From Blastococcus haudaquaticus (GTDB lineage Bacteria > Actinomycetota > Actinomycetes > Mycobacteriales > Geodermatophilaceae): a stretch of DNA of 64,000 bases. The position numbers were made by a program, and so were the translations under genes. Location: the NCBI RefSeq assembly GCF_900230285.1, contig NZ_OCNK01000003.1, forward strand, positions 124,001-188,000. Direction: 5' to 3'. Positions 1 through 7,654 of the stretch are shown piece by piece (positions within the stretch are counted from its first letter, which is position 1; each line of letters opens with the position of its first letter). The notes beneath the pieces were generated by a model, which had not been told where the DNA came from, did not search any database, and saw only the letters and a list, made by a program, of their open reading frames with translations.

Positions 1-973
1 CGTAGCCCTGACCGACGTTGACGCCGTCCGCCGCGCCCTTGCGCAGCCGGTTCTGGGCGGCGAGCGCCAGCTGCTCGTCGAGCGGGGCGGCACCGGAGAG
101 GATCGACGTCAGCGACGACAGGTCGTACTGGTCGACCAGCGGGTGCTTGGCCATGGCCAGCAGGATCGGCGGGGCGACGAATGCCCGGGTGATCTTCTGG
201 TCCTGGATGGTGCGCAGGAAGTCCTCGAGGTCGAAGCGGGGAAGGGTCACCACCGCGCCGCCCCACGCCAGGCCCTGGTTCATCAGCACGGTCAGGCCGT
301 AGATGTGGAAGAACGGCAGGACGGCGATGATCCGCTCGTCCTCGCCCAGGCTGATCAGCGGCCGGCACTGCGCCACGTTGGCCACCAGGTTGCGGTGGGT
401 GAGCATGACGCCCTTGGGCAGGCCGGTCGTGCCGCTCGAGTAGGGCAGCGTGACCAGGTCGTTCGCCGGGTCGATGTCCACCTGGACCGACGGAGCGTCG
501 GCGCCCAGCAGGTCGAACAGGTTGGCGTGCCCCTCGGCGCCGTCCAGCACGACGATTTCGTCGAGCGGCGACTTCTCGGCCGCCGCTTTCGCGCGGTCGA
601 GGAACAGCGAGATGGTGATCAGGACCTTCGCGCCGGAGTCCTTGAGCTGGAACGCGATCTCGTCGGGCGTGTAGAGCGAGTTGATCGGGCTCATCACGCA
701 GCCGGCGGCGGCGATCCCGTGGAAGACCACCGGGAACCAGGGCGTGTTGGGGCAGAACACCGCGACGACGTCGCCCTTGCGCAGGCCGCGGGCGTGCAGG
801 TTCGCGGCGACCCGGTCGACGTAGGCGGCCAGCTGACCGTGCGTGATCACGTCACCCTTGAGGCCGTCGATCAGAGCGGGCGCGTCGGGCCGGTCCTTGC
901 CGGCCGCGAGCACGAACTCGGGCACCGACAGGTTCGGGATCTCGACATCGGGATACGGGCTGGCCAGGGCCAC
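1..973 (-). CDS. Acyl-CoA ligase (AMP-binding, 4-coumarate/fatty-acid CoA ligase type), 3' end cut by window
   Basis: The reverse strand reads open from a GTG at 973 to the window edge, giving 324 N-terminal residues. ANL-superfamily features seen are the P-loop-like motif YSSGTTGLPKGV, the following LTHRNL, and GQGYG at the cut end, the start of the family's A5 motif. A GAGGAGG ribosome site lies just before the GTG. The family adenylates a carboxylic acid and transfers it to CoA in the cytoplasm. The C-terminal lid domain is missing only because the window ends. Substrate cannot be told; the neighbouring thioesterase and MaoC hydratase fit acyl-CoA metabolism. Confidence 0.9.
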   Translation of the reverse strand, partial: MALASPYPDVEIPNLSVPEFVLAAGKDRPDAPALIDGLKGDVITHGQLAAYVDRVAANLHARGLRKGDVVAVFCPNTPWFPVVFHGIAAAGCVMSPINSLYTPDEIAFQLKDSGAKVLITISLFLDRAKAAAEKSPLDEIVVLDGAEGHANLFDLLGADAPSVQVDIDPANDLVTLPYSSGTTGLPKGVMLTHRNLVANVAQCRPLISLGEDERIIAVLPFFHIYGLTVLMNQGLAWGGAVVTLPRFDLEDFLRTIQDQKITRAFVAPPILLAMAKHPLVDQYDLSSLTSILSGAAPLDEQLALAAQNRLRKGAADGVNVGQGY

Positions 974-1056
974 GGTGGTCCTCCTCAGTGCTGGTGTGGC
1001 GCCAGTCTCACACCTGGAGTGTCCGCCGCCACAGGGGGGTTACCCGCCAGTTCGGT

Positions 1057-1482
1057 TCATCGGGGCCAGAGCACCGACTGCGTGCAGCGGAACAGCGCGA
1101 GCGTCTTCCCCGACTCCGCGTTCGTCACCACGGCGTCCCAGACCTGCGTCGTCCGGCCGGCGTGCACGTTGGTGGCGGTGCAGGCGATCCGCCCCTCGCG
1201 CGCCGTCCCCAGGTGGTTGCTCTTGAGCTCGATCGTGGTGAAGCCGCTGGCTCCCTCGGGCAGCAGCGCGCGGGTGGGCAGCCCGCAGCTGGTGTCGGCG
1301 AGCGTGACGACGGTGCCCGCGTGCAGGTAGCCGTTCGGGGCCAGCAGCTCGGGGCGGACGTCGAGGTGGCTGGTGAGCCGCCCCCGCTCGTGGGTGTCGA
1401 TGACGATGCCCAGGAGCCCGGGGAAGGTGCCCGGGAGGAGGGCGTTGAGCTCGTCGGCGGTGTGGAACCCGGTGGCGGCCAT
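1057..1482 (-). CDS. PaaI-like hotdog thioesterase
   Basis: A 141-aa hotdog-fold protein. The open frame continues further upstream, but family length and the start MAATGFHTADEL place the initiation at ATG 1482, with only a weak Shine-Dalgarno. The segment NGYLHAGTVVTLADTSCG is the typical helix of the PaaI/YbgC-type acyl-CoA thioesterases, with catalytic-site Asn, His-Ala-Gly and Asp/Thr positions. It probably hydrolyses aromatic or medium acyl-CoA esters. It lies behind and in the same direction as the acyl-CoA ligase (83 bp apart), suggesting co-expression. Confidence 0.85.
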   Translation of the reverse strand: MAATGFHTADELNALLPGTFPGLLGIVIDTHERGRLTSHLDVRPELLAPNGYLHAGTVVTLADTSCGLPTRALLPEGASGFTTIELKSNHLGTAREGRIACTATNVHAGRTTQVWDAVVTNAESGKTLALFRCTQSVLWPR

Positions 1483-1557
1483 GCGGGGCAACCTAACCCG
1501 GTCTCCCGGCACCCCGACGGCGGTAGCGTGCGCCCGCATCCCCTCGTGGAGGTCCCG

Positions 1558-2058
1558 ATGGACGACGCGGTCATGGCAGCAGCGCGCATCCTCCGGGCGG
1601 GCGACGGCGAGCCGCTGGGCGACCCGGCCGGCGTCCGCGACCGGTTCATGATCGACGGCGGCGACGCGGGCGGCCGGTTCGCGCTCGTGCAGCACCTGTT
1701 CCCGCCGAGGGCCCTGCTCGCGCCGCTGCACCGGCACCACCTGGAGGACGAGTACTCCTACGTCCTGTCGGGGCGCATCGGCGGGATCCTGGGCGAGCAG
1801 GAGGTGGTCGCCGAGCCCGGAGACCTCGTGTTCAAGCCGCGCAACCAGTGGCACACGATGTGGAACGCCTCCGACGAGCCCGCGGCCGTCCTCGAGCTGA
1901 TCTCCCCGGCGGGGCTCGAGCAGTTCTTCCGCTGGATCGACTCGCAGACGGAGTTCCCATCACCGGAGGAACTGGCCGAGAAGGGCGCGCCCTACCGGTG
2001 CGACGTCGACCCGGAGCGGACCGGCGCCCTGATCGAGCGGCACGGCCTGCGGTTCTGA
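1558..2058 (+). CDS. Cupin-domain protein
   Basis: 166 aa. The start at ATG 1558 has GGAGG at 1548-1552; longer readings of the frame run antisense into the thioesterase and are rejected. Residues about 45-105 form a single cupin barrel: HRHHLEDEYSYVLSG matches motif 1 (HxH, then Glu) and PGDLVFKPRNQWHTMWN matches motif 2 with its His. Such proteins bind a metal and are either small-molecule enzymes or sensors; no specific function can be given. It is divergent from the thioesterase gene with 75 bp between them. Confidence 0.85.
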   Translation: MDDAVMAAARILRAGDGEPLGDPAGVRDRFMIDGGDAGGRFALVQHLFPPRALLAPLHRHHLEDEYSYVLSGRIGGILGEQEVVAEPGDLVFKPRNQWHTMWNASDEPAAVLELISPAGLEQFFRWIDSQTEFPSPEELAEKGAPYRCDVDPERTGALIERHGLRF

Positions 2059-2083
2059 GCCGCCGTCCTCGCCCTCGGTCCGC

Positions 2084-2129
2084 CGACCTCGCGTTGCAGG
2101 GTGAGGTCGGCGGCCGTACCGCGAGGTCG
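2084..2129. terminator. Inverted repeat between convergent genes
   Basis: A perfect 10-bp inverted repeat, CGACCTCGCG (2084-2093) and its complement (2120-2129), lies between the 3' ends of the cupin gene and the folP2-like gene. There is no T-run. It is probably a bidirectional transcription stop. Confidence 0.5.
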
Positions 2130-2187
2130 ACGGGCTCAACGGCCTTCGTTCCGGTGCGGCGACGTCCTCCCGCGCGGTACGGAGCCC

Positions 2188-2206
2188 TGATCAGGAGACC
2201 TGATCA
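2188..2206. terminator. Short perfect palindrome before the folP2 stop
   Basis: TGATCAGG, a 3-nt spacer, then CCTGATCA: a perfect 8+3+8 hairpin ten bases downstream of the stop of the reverse-strand folP2-like gene. It may act with the neighbouring repeat as a terminator. Confidence 0.45.
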
Positions 2207-2215
2207 ACAGCGCCG

Positions 2216-3076
2216 TCAGGCGAGGCCGCGGACGGTGCGGACGGGGGCCCGGTCGCCGCGGATCGAGGCCACCATGTCCAGCGTCTGCCGGGTGGCGGCG
2301 ACGTCGTGCGCCCGGAAGACCCGCGCCCCCAGCCACGCGCTCACCGACGTCGCGGCGAGCGTGCCGGTGAGCCGCTCCTCGAGCGGGACGTCGAGGGTCT
2401 CGCCCACGAAGTCCTTGTTCGACAGCGCCACGAGCACCGGCCAGCCGGTCGCGACCAGCTCGTCGAGCCGGCGGGTGGCCTCCAGGGAGTGCCGGGTGTT
2501 CTTCCCGAAGTCGTGCCCCGGATCGACCAGCACGCGCTCGCGGTCGACCCCCGCGGCGACGGCGGCCTCGGCCAGCGCCGTCGTCCGGCGGACGATGTCG
2601 GCGACGACGTCGTCGTAGGCCACTCGATGCGGGCGGGTGCGTGGCGGCAGCCCGCCGGCGTGCGTGCAGACGATGCCCGCGCCCGCCTCGGCGGCGACGG
2701 CGGCCAGCTCCGGGTCGACCCCGCCCCAGGCGTCGTTGACGACGTCGGCGCCGGCGGCGAGGGCCTCCTTCGCGACGGACGCCCGCCAGGTGTCGATCGA
2801 GATCGGCAACGCGGGGTGGGCGGCACGGATCGCGGCGACCAGGTCGACGGTCCGGCGGATCTCCTCGGCGGCGTCGACGTCCTCGCCCGGCGCGGCCTTC
2901 ACCCCGCCGACGTCGACCATGTCGGCGCCCTCGGCGACCACCCGGTCGACGCGCTCCAGCGCGGCTCCCATGGCGTACGTGGCCCCGCGGTCGTAGAACG
3001 AGTCGGGTGTCCGGTTCACGATCGCCATCAGCACGAACGCGCCGTGCGGCACGTCCAGCGCACCGATCCGGAGCAA
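2216..3076 (-). CDS. folP2: Dihydropteroate synthase homologue, FolP2 type
   Basis: 286 aa TIM-barrel protein. MAIVNRTPDSFYDRG replaces the canonical MGIlNvTPDSFsDGG of true dihydropteroate synthase, and DVGGVKAAPGE replaces DIGGeStRPGa. DPGHDFGKN and the C-terminal RTVRGLA closely match the second mycobacterial paralogue as I recall it (FolP2, Rv1207), which is reported to lack dihydropteroate synthase activity. The name therefore reflects homology; the reaction is unknown. The gene stands alone, convergent with the cupin gene, and is divergent from the MaoC gene across 68 bp. Main-pathway folP is not in the window. Confidence 0.85.
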   Translation of the reverse strand: MLRIGALDVPHGAFVLMAIVNRTPDSFYDRGATYAMGAALERVDRVVAEGADMVDVGGVKAAPGEDVDAAEEIRRTVDLVAAIRAAHPALPISIDTWRASVAKEALAAGADVVNDAWGGVDPELAAVAAEAGAGIVCTHAGGLPPRTRPHRVAYDDVVADIVRRTTALAEAAVAAGVDRERVLVDPGHDFGKNTRHSLEATRRLDELVATGWPVLVALSNKDFVGETLDVPLEERLTGTLAATSVSAWLGARVFRAHDVAATRQTLDMVASIRGDRAPVRTVRGLA

Positions 3077-3144
3077 CCCGTGCCTCCCTCGACGACGCCG
3101 GTGTGGTGGAGTGCGCCAACGTAGTCGAGTCGGAGGAGACTTCC

Positions 3145-3606
3145 ATGGCGCAGACCACCGTCGAAGGCATCGAGGGCGTGCAGGGACTGGTCGGGCAGCA
3201 CCTCGGCCACAGCGACTGGGTGGAGATCACCCAGGAGCAGGTGAACCGGTTCGCCGACGCCACCGGCGACCACCAGTGGATCCACGTCGACCCCGAGCGG
3301 GCGGCGAAGGAGAGCCCGTTCGGCGGCCCGATCGCCCACGGCTACCTGACGCTGTCGCTGATCCCGTCGCTGGTTCCGCAGATCATCGAGATCACCGGCT
3401 TCCGCATGGGCGTGAACTACGGCACCGAGAGGGTGCGCTTCCCGTCGCCGGTACCCGTGGGCGCGCGCGTGCGCGCCGGTGCGACCCTCGAGGCCGCGAC
3501 GCCGTTCGACGGCGGCGTCGCGATGAACCTCGGCGTCACGATGGAGATCGAGGGCGGGACCAAGCCGGCGATGGTCGCCACCGTCGTCTACCGCCGCTAC
3601 CTCTGA
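3145..3606 (+). CDS. MaoC-family enoyl-CoA hydratase
   Basis: 153-aa single-hotdog protein starting at ATG 3145 behind GGAGGAG. FADATGDHQWIHVD followed by PFGGPIAHGYLTLSL is the hydratase-2 signature with catalytic Asp and His. The (R)-specific enoyl-CoA hydratases of this type add water to trans-2-enoyl-CoA. It is a lone gene ending against the repeat at 3615, with a small unknown gene convergent to it. Confidence 0.88.
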   Translation: MAQTTVEGIEGVQGLVGQHLGHSDWVEITQEQVNRFADATGDHQWIHVDPERAAKESPFGGPIAHGYLTLSLIPSLVPQIIEITGFRMGVNYGTERVRFPSPVPVGARVRAGATLEAATPFDGGVAMNLGVTMEIEGGTKPAMVATVVYRRYL

Positions 3607-3614
3607 GGCCCCCG

Positions 3615-3669
3615 GTGCAGGGGCCCGCCGCGCGCGTGCGAGCGGTGGGGGAAGCGGGGTCCTTCGTCA
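3615..3669 (-). repeat. Stop-adjacent interspersed repeat, copy A
   Basis: Read on the reverse strand this element starts with the TGA stop of the 3667 gene and continues CGAAGGACCCCG, then a CTCGCA-containing core and GGGCCCC. Two similar copies occur at 4048-4104 and 5486-5551, each starting at a stop codon. It probably folds and ends transcription. Confidence 0.6.
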
Positions 3670-3999
3670 CAGCTGGAGGATCTGCGCCGCGGTGAGGTAG
3701 GCCGCGGACACACCGTCCGGGTCGTGCAGATCCCCGGGATGCTCCACCGTCGCCCGGGCACGTCCGCGGACCGCGGCGCCGGGGTCCTCGGCCACGAGAT
3801 CGATGCACAGCCCGGCGACGACGGCGTCGGCGTCGTGCTCGTCCAGGCCGTCCAGTGCGAGGCCGTCGTGGAGCAGTGTCGCCGCCTCGCGGAACACCTC
3901 ACGGGCCAGTTCGGGGTCCACGTCGGGCCGCGCCCGTGCCACCGCCTCCGCGGCTGCGAGGAACTGGTCGAACGGCGGTCCCGCGGCGCCGAGGGCCAT
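3667..3999 (-). CDS. Small protein of unknown function
   Basis: 110 aa, acidic and helical, with no signal peptide or membrane segment. I do not recognise the family. The start ATG at 3999 (MALGAAGPP) is the best supported; the alternative longer frame lacks a ribosome site. Its TGA stop is the first triplet of repeat copy A. It lies between the MaoC gene (convergent) and the serine hydrolase gene (same strand, 102 bp upstream). Codon bias is normal for the window, which favours a real gene. Confidence 0.6.
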   Translation of the reverse strand: MALGAAGPPFDQFLAAAEAVARARPDVDPELAREVFREAATLLHDGLALDGLDEHDADAVVAGLCIDLVAEDPGAAVRGRARATVEHPGDLHDPDGVSAAYLTAAQILQL

Positions 4000-4047
4000 G
4001 CCGCGAAGGTCCCAGGGTGCCCCCGCCCCGGCAAGCGGTTATCGGCA

Positions 4048-4104
4048 CCCTGCAGGGGCCCGACGCGAGCTTGCGAGTGGTGGGGGGCAGGGGGTCCCTT
4101 CTCA
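4048..4104 (-). repeat. Stop-adjacent interspersed repeat, copy B
   Basis: Starts at the TGA of the serine hydrolase gene and reads GAAGGGACCCCC, ACTCGCAAGCTCGCG, then GGGCCCCTGC on the reverse strand. It shares the CTCGCAAGCTC core with copies A and C. The small inner palindrome CGCGAGCTTGCG-like core can form a hairpin. Confidence 0.6.
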
Positions 4105-5358
4105 GTCGACGAGGGCCTGGTTGACCAGCTGCCGCAGGTGGTTGCGGATCGGCAGGGTGCTCGAGGGCAGCAGTTGCGTGTAGAAGGTGACGGTCACGTC
4201 CTCGACCGGGTCCACGTAGAACGCCGTCGACGCCGCCCCGCCCCAGCTGTAGTCGCCGAGGCTGGCGACGACGCCGTAGCGGGCGGGGTCGATGATCATC
4301 GAGAACCCGAGACCGAAGCCGACCCCGCGCAGCGGCGTCTCGGCGAACAGCGGCCGCCCGAACGTCTCGAGGTCCTGGTTGCCCGGGATGTGGTTGCCGA
4401 CCATGTGCGCGATCGTGCGGGGCCCGAGCAGGCGGCCGCCGTCGTAGGAGCCGCCGCGGCGCAGCAGCTCCACGAACCGCAGGTAGTCGCCCGCGGTGGA
4501 CACCAGCCCGCCGCCGCCGGACAGGAACGTCGGCTTGGCGCGCGCCGCGGCGTCGAACGCCTCGAGGAGGGCGAATCCGGTGGCCGCGCCGCCGGGCTCG
4601 CCGGGGACGGCGCCGTAGAGGCGGGCCAGCGACTCGCCGTCGTCCTCCGGGCGCAGGCCGAACGACGTCTCCCGCATCCCGAGCGGCGCGAAGATCCGAG
4701 AGGCGAAGAACTCGTCCAGCGGCTGCCCGGAGAGCACCTCCACCAGTCGGCCGAGCACATCGGTGGACACGCCGTAGTTCCACTCGGTGCCCGGCTGGAA
4801 GACCAGCGGGACCGAGGCCCACTGCCGGCAGACCTCGGCGGAGTCGGCACCGGGCGGGGTGCCCCACTCGTGCCCCATCGCCCGGTACATCGCGTCGACC
4901 GGGTGGGCGTGGTGGAAGCCGTAGGTGAGGCCGGACATGTGGGTGAGCAGGTGCCGCACGCGGATCGGCTCGACCTGCGGTGCGGTGACGGGCTTCATCG
5001 CCGATCCGGCCACGTAGACGCGGGTCTCGGCGAACTCCGGCAGCCACTTGGCGATGGGGTCGTTCAGCTCGAACGCGCCCTCCTCGTACAGCATCATCGC
5101 CGCGACCGAGGTGACCGGCTTGGTCATGGAGAAGATCCGCCAGCGGGTGTCCTCCTCCACCGGCAGGGCGTTCTCGACGTCCCGCAGGCCCTGTCGCCCG
5201 ACGTGCACGAGCTTCCCGTGCCGCGCGACGGTGACCAGGAAGCCCGGGAGCTGCCCGTCGTCCACCCAGCGGGCCAGCCGTCGGTCGATGCGCCCGAGCC
5301 GGGCGGGGTCGAAGCCGACCTCTGCGGGGTCGGTGCTCACGGTCAGGTCGCTGGCCAC
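4102..5358 (-). CDS. Serine hydrolase, class C beta-lactamase-like (esterase EstB type)
   Basis: 418 aa from GTG 5358. The frame is open for 33 more codons upstream, but those are low complexity and lie in a structured repeat. FSMTK (Ser77, Lys80) is the SxxK motif, and WNYGVSTD carries the Tyr195 motif typical of the beta-lactamase/DD-peptidase/esterase fold. HLLTHMSGL is the usual family marker. There is no signal peptide, so an intracellular esterase or amidase is likelier than antibiotic resistance. The gene is single; its stop codon is the first triplet of repeat copy B. Confidence 0.88.
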   Translation of the reverse strand: MASDLTVSTDPAEVGFDPARLGRIDRRLARWVDDGQLPGFLVTVARHGKLVHVGRQGLRDVENALPVEEDTRWRIFSMTKPVTSVAAMMLYEEGAFELNDPIAKWLPEFAETRVYVAGSAMKPVTAPQVEPIRVRHLLTHMSGLTYGFHHAHPVDAMYRAMGHEWGTPPGADSAEVCRQWASVPLVFQPGTEWNYGVSTDVLGRLVEVLSGQPLDEFFASRIFAPLGMRETSFGLRPEDDGESLARLYGAVPGEPGGAATGFALLEAFDAAARAKPTFLSGGGGLVSTAGDYLRFVELLRRGGSYDGGRLLGPRTIAHMVGNHIPGNQDLETFGRPLFAETPLRGVGFGLGFSMIIDPARYGVVASLGDYSWGGAASTAFYVDPVEDVTVTFYTQLLPSSTLPIRNHLRQLVNQALVD

Positions 5359-5397
5359 GGGAGGCCCCCATGTCTGTCGATGGCGCCCGGAGGGCCG

Positions 5398-5485
5398 TCC
5401 GCCGTCGGGCGGCCCCTGCACCCGCATCCTGGCCCACGACGCTGTGGGCCGGACCACACGGGTCAGGAAGCCGCCCGACGGCGGA
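5398..5485. repeat. Nested inverted repeat upstream of the serine hydrolase gene
   Basis: TCCGCCGTCGGGCGGC (5398-5413) is perfectly complementary to 5470-5485. Inside the 56-nt loop a second perfect hairpin, GGCCCAC (5431-5437) with GTGGGCC (5444-5450), can form. The whole resembles a cruciform or structured RNA and directly abuts repeat copy C. Confidence 0.6.
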
Positions 5486-5551
5486 GGTGTGGCCCCGTCC
5501 GGAGGCTCGCCCTGAGCTTGCGAAGGGTGAGAGGGACGGGGTCCTTCGTCA
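5486..5551 (-). repeat. Stop-adjacent interspersed repeat, copy C
   Basis: Begins with the TGA stop of the HU gene. On the + strand GGCCCCGTCC (5491-5500) pairs with GGACGGGGTC (5534-5543), and an inner CTCGCCCT/AGGGTGAG stem closes over GAGCTTGCGA. It is the best folded of the three copies and probably a terminator. Confidence 0.65.
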
Positions 5552-5833
5552 GACCGGGACGGAGCTGGCGGCCTTCTTGAGGTTCGAGCCGGCGGTCACC
5601 TTGACGGTGTTCGCGGCGGGGATGTCGATCGACTCGCCGGTCTGCGGGTTGCGGCCGGTGCGCGCCGAGCGCTGCGTGCGCTCGACGGTCAGCAGGCCGG
5701 AGACGGCGACCTTGTCGCCGCGGGTGATCGCGTCGACGAGCTCCTCCTGGAGCCCGGCCAGGACGGAGTCCACGGTCGAGGCGGGGACGTCGGCGCGCTT
5801 GGCGATGGCGGAGACCAGTTCGGCCTTGTTCAT
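5549..5833 (-). CDS. HU-family DNA-binding protein
   Basis: 94 aa, start ATG 5833 after GAGAGGAAC. The core RSARTGRNPQTGESIDIP is the HU/IHF beta-arm signature, with the DNA-bending proline in NPQTG. The lysine-rich C-terminal tail of the long actinobacterial HupB is absent, so this is the short bacterial form. It binds and bends DNA as a dimer in the nucleoid. The GF.F segment of most HUs is replaced by SGLLTVERTQ. It is followed by repeat copy C and preceded by about 250 bp without a gene. Confidence 0.93.
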   Translation of the reverse strand: MNKAELVSAIAKRADVPASTVDSVLAGLQEELVDAITRGDKVAVSGLLTVERTQRSARTGRNPQTGESIDIPAANTVKVTAGSNLKKAASSVPV

Positions 5834-6082
5834 GAGGTTCCTCTCGTGTGTGCGGTGGCAGGTGCCAGGGCTCGGCACGCGGCCGGCTTCTTCCCCCGGT
5901 GGGGACCACCCGGCGTCCGCGCACGGGGCGCGGGGCAGGGCTCGCCCCCCGGTCTTCTGGGAAGGCGGACCCCGGGCACCGTGCCATGTCCGCCTGGGTC
6001 CTGGCCACCCAGGGGTCCCCGGAAGGCCGCGTGACGACACGGGACGACACGCTGACCACACCCGTACCAGGCCGGGGAACGA
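5834..6082. other. Gene-free stretch upstream of HU
   Basis: About 250 bp between the HU start and the DUF1059 terminator. It must hold the HU promoter on the reverse strand, but I could not pick out confident -35/-10 boxes. Forward ORFs here have poor codon bias and are not genes. Confidence 0.5.
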
Positions 6083-6114
6083 CGACGACCGGGCTGCGGA
6101 CAGCCCGGTCGTCG
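6083..6114 (-). terminator. Strong hairpin terminator after the DUF1059 gene
   Basis: A perfect 14-bp stem (arm 6083-6096, containing GACGACCGGGCTG) with a 4-nt loop CGGA, 17 bp downstream of the DUF1059 stop on the reverse strand. There is no clear T-run, as is common in high-GC actinobacteria. Confidence 0.7.
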
Positions 6115-6130
6115 GTGGTGCGTTGCTCGC

Positions 6131-6304
6131 TCAGACGCTGACGATGCGGTCCCGGACGGCCTGGACCAGCTCGGGCGTGATGCCGGTGACGCCGTGGTCG
6201 GCGGCCGCATGGCCGGCGACCTGGCCGAAGATGCCGTCCTCGTCGGCGGCGGAGAAGCGGGCGCCGCAGCCGGGGATGACGTCTCCGCAGGCGAAGGTCT
6301 TCAT
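6131..6304 (-). CDS. DUF1059 small protein
   Basis: 57 aa from ATG 6304, with AAGGAG eight bases upstream. It starts MKTFACGDVIPGCGARF and ends ITPELVQAVRDRIVSV, matching the DUF1059 pattern of paired cysteines and a conserved His-rich middle (AGHAAADHG). These are predicted small metal-binding proteins of unknown role. It lies 63 bp after the EAL gene in the same direction and has its own strong hairpin behind it. Confidence 0.85.
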   Translation of the reverse strand: MKTFACGDVIPGCGARFSAADEDGIFGQVAGHAAADHGVTGITPELVQAVRDRIVSV

Positions 6305-6367
6305 GGGGTGGACTCCTTGTCGTCGTGCTTCCGGGGTGAGCAGCCGGCCGAGGGCCGGGGCAGGGGG

Positions 6368-7465
6368 TCAGCTGCGCCGGGGGGCGGCGGCCGCGAGGTC
6401 CTCGATGCGCAGCAGGCCCAGCACGTGGCCGGACCGGTCGGTGCAGAGGACGGGGTCGAAACGGACGGCGGGCGGGCGGGTCAGGGCCCGCTGGAGCGCC
6501 TCGGTGATGTCGGTGGTCGGGTGGACGCGCAGGGAGACCGGGGCCTCGTAGGTGTCCCCGGTCCGGGGGTCGTGCAGCACCAGCACCGTCGGCTCGCCCT
6601 GGGCGCCGAGCAGCACGACGGGCGGGACGGCGGGCAGCTCCTCGTCCGGAGCGTGCTGGCGGATCGGGCGGATCAGCCCTGCCACGGTGTCGGAGAGCCG
6701 GGCCCGGGCCACCTGTGCCCGGACGAGCTCGGTGGCCTCGGCCGACAACGGCGCGAAACCGGCCGAGGGACGGCCGAGCAGCCAGCCCTGCGCCAGCGGG
6801 ACGCCGAGCTGGGCGAAGGCGGCCAGCTCGGCGGGCGTCTCGATGCCCTCCGCGAGCAGCCAGGCGTCGATGCGCCCGGCGAACTCGCCGAGCATCTCGG
6901 CCAGTGCCACCCGCACCGGATCGGTGTCGGCGTCGCTGACCAGCGCGCGGTCGAGCTTCACCACCTGCGGGCGCAGGGCGGCGAGCTGCTGCAGGCCCGA
7001 GTAGCCGCTCCCGGCGTCGTCGAGCGCGATGAGGGCGCCGCGGGCACGCAGCTCGTCGCACTGGCGGCGGAGGGCGGTGAGGTCGTGGACCGGCGTGTGC
7101 TCGGTCAGCTCGACGACGACGCGGCGCAGGTCGGGGCGGGTGGCGAGAGCGTCCTGTACCGGGGTGGAGCCGAGGATGTGCGGGCTGACGTTCACGGTGA
7201 GGAAGGTGTCGGCGGGCAGGGCGTCGACGACGGCGAGCGCCTTGTGGACGGCCAGCGCCTCGAGCTCGGCGGCGATCCCGGCCTCGGCGGCGGCGGCGAA
7301 CCAGACGTCGGGTCCCGCCGCGCCGGGGAACCGCGCCAGGGCCTCGTAGCCGGCGATCGTGGCGCCCGCGAGGTCGACGATGGGCTGGAAGACCAGCGTC
7401 AGGTCATCGGGGTCGGCGAGCAGCGGACGGCAGTCCGGGAGACGCGCCGTGTGCGTGCCGAGCAT
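6368..7465 (-). CDS. EAL-domain cyclic-di-GMP phosphodiesterase with C-terminal sensor-like region
   Basis: 365 aa from ATG 7465; a longer start at 7540 is possible but without ribosome site. EAL signature residues are present: EALAR (41-45), VNVSP, ELTEH, DDAGSGY, VKLDR, LLAEGIET and AQGWLLGRP, so hydrolysis of cyclic-di-GMP to pGpG is expected. Residues from about 240 form a second region ending with RFDPVLCTDRSGHVLGLLRIEDL, a C-terminal module often found after EAL in actinobacteria. There is no GGDEF domain and no membrane segment. It is divergent from the SpoIIE phosphatase gene across 189 bp. Confidence 0.9.
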   Translation of the reverse strand: MLGTHTARLPDCRPLLADPDDLTLVFQPIVDLAGATIAGYEALARFPGAAGPDVWFAAAAEAGIAAELEALAVHKALAVVDALPADTFLTVNVSPHILGSTPVQDALATRPDLRRVVVELTEHTPVHDLTALRRQCDELRARGALIALDDAGSGYSGLQQLAALRPQVVKLDRALVSDADTDPVRVALAEMLGEFAGRIDAWLLAEGIETPAELAAFAQLGVPLAQGWLLGRPSAGFAPLSAEATELVRAQVARARLSDTVAGLIRPIRQHAPDEELPAVPPVVLLGAQGEPTVLVLHDPRTGDTYEAPVSLRVHPTTDITEALQRALTRPPAVRFDPVLCTDRSGHVLGLLRIEDLAAAAPRRS

Positions 7466-7654
7466 GGGAGTCCATCGGCCGGCGGGCCCGATTCCTTGAC
7501 CTGGTGATTCGTGCCTCACCCCGCTGGGGGAACGCGTCACTGCGCGTCACGGCGATGGGCGCGGCCCCGGCAGGGGGCCCCGGGCGTGTCAGCATTACGC
7601 TCGACCAGCGCTCGGCCGGTCGTTCGCAAGGACAGCGGAGGGGGGCGGACAGCC

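Noticed and set aside
4102-5358. Antibiotic-resistance beta-lactamase
   Set aside because: The SxxK and Tyr motifs fit the fold, but there is no export signal and no KTG-like motif was found; esterase-like family is more likely.
3724-5580. 618-aa forward ORF
   Set aside because: Antisense to the serine hydrolase and neighbours; reads as low-complexity Arg/Gly/Val and lacks a ribosome site.
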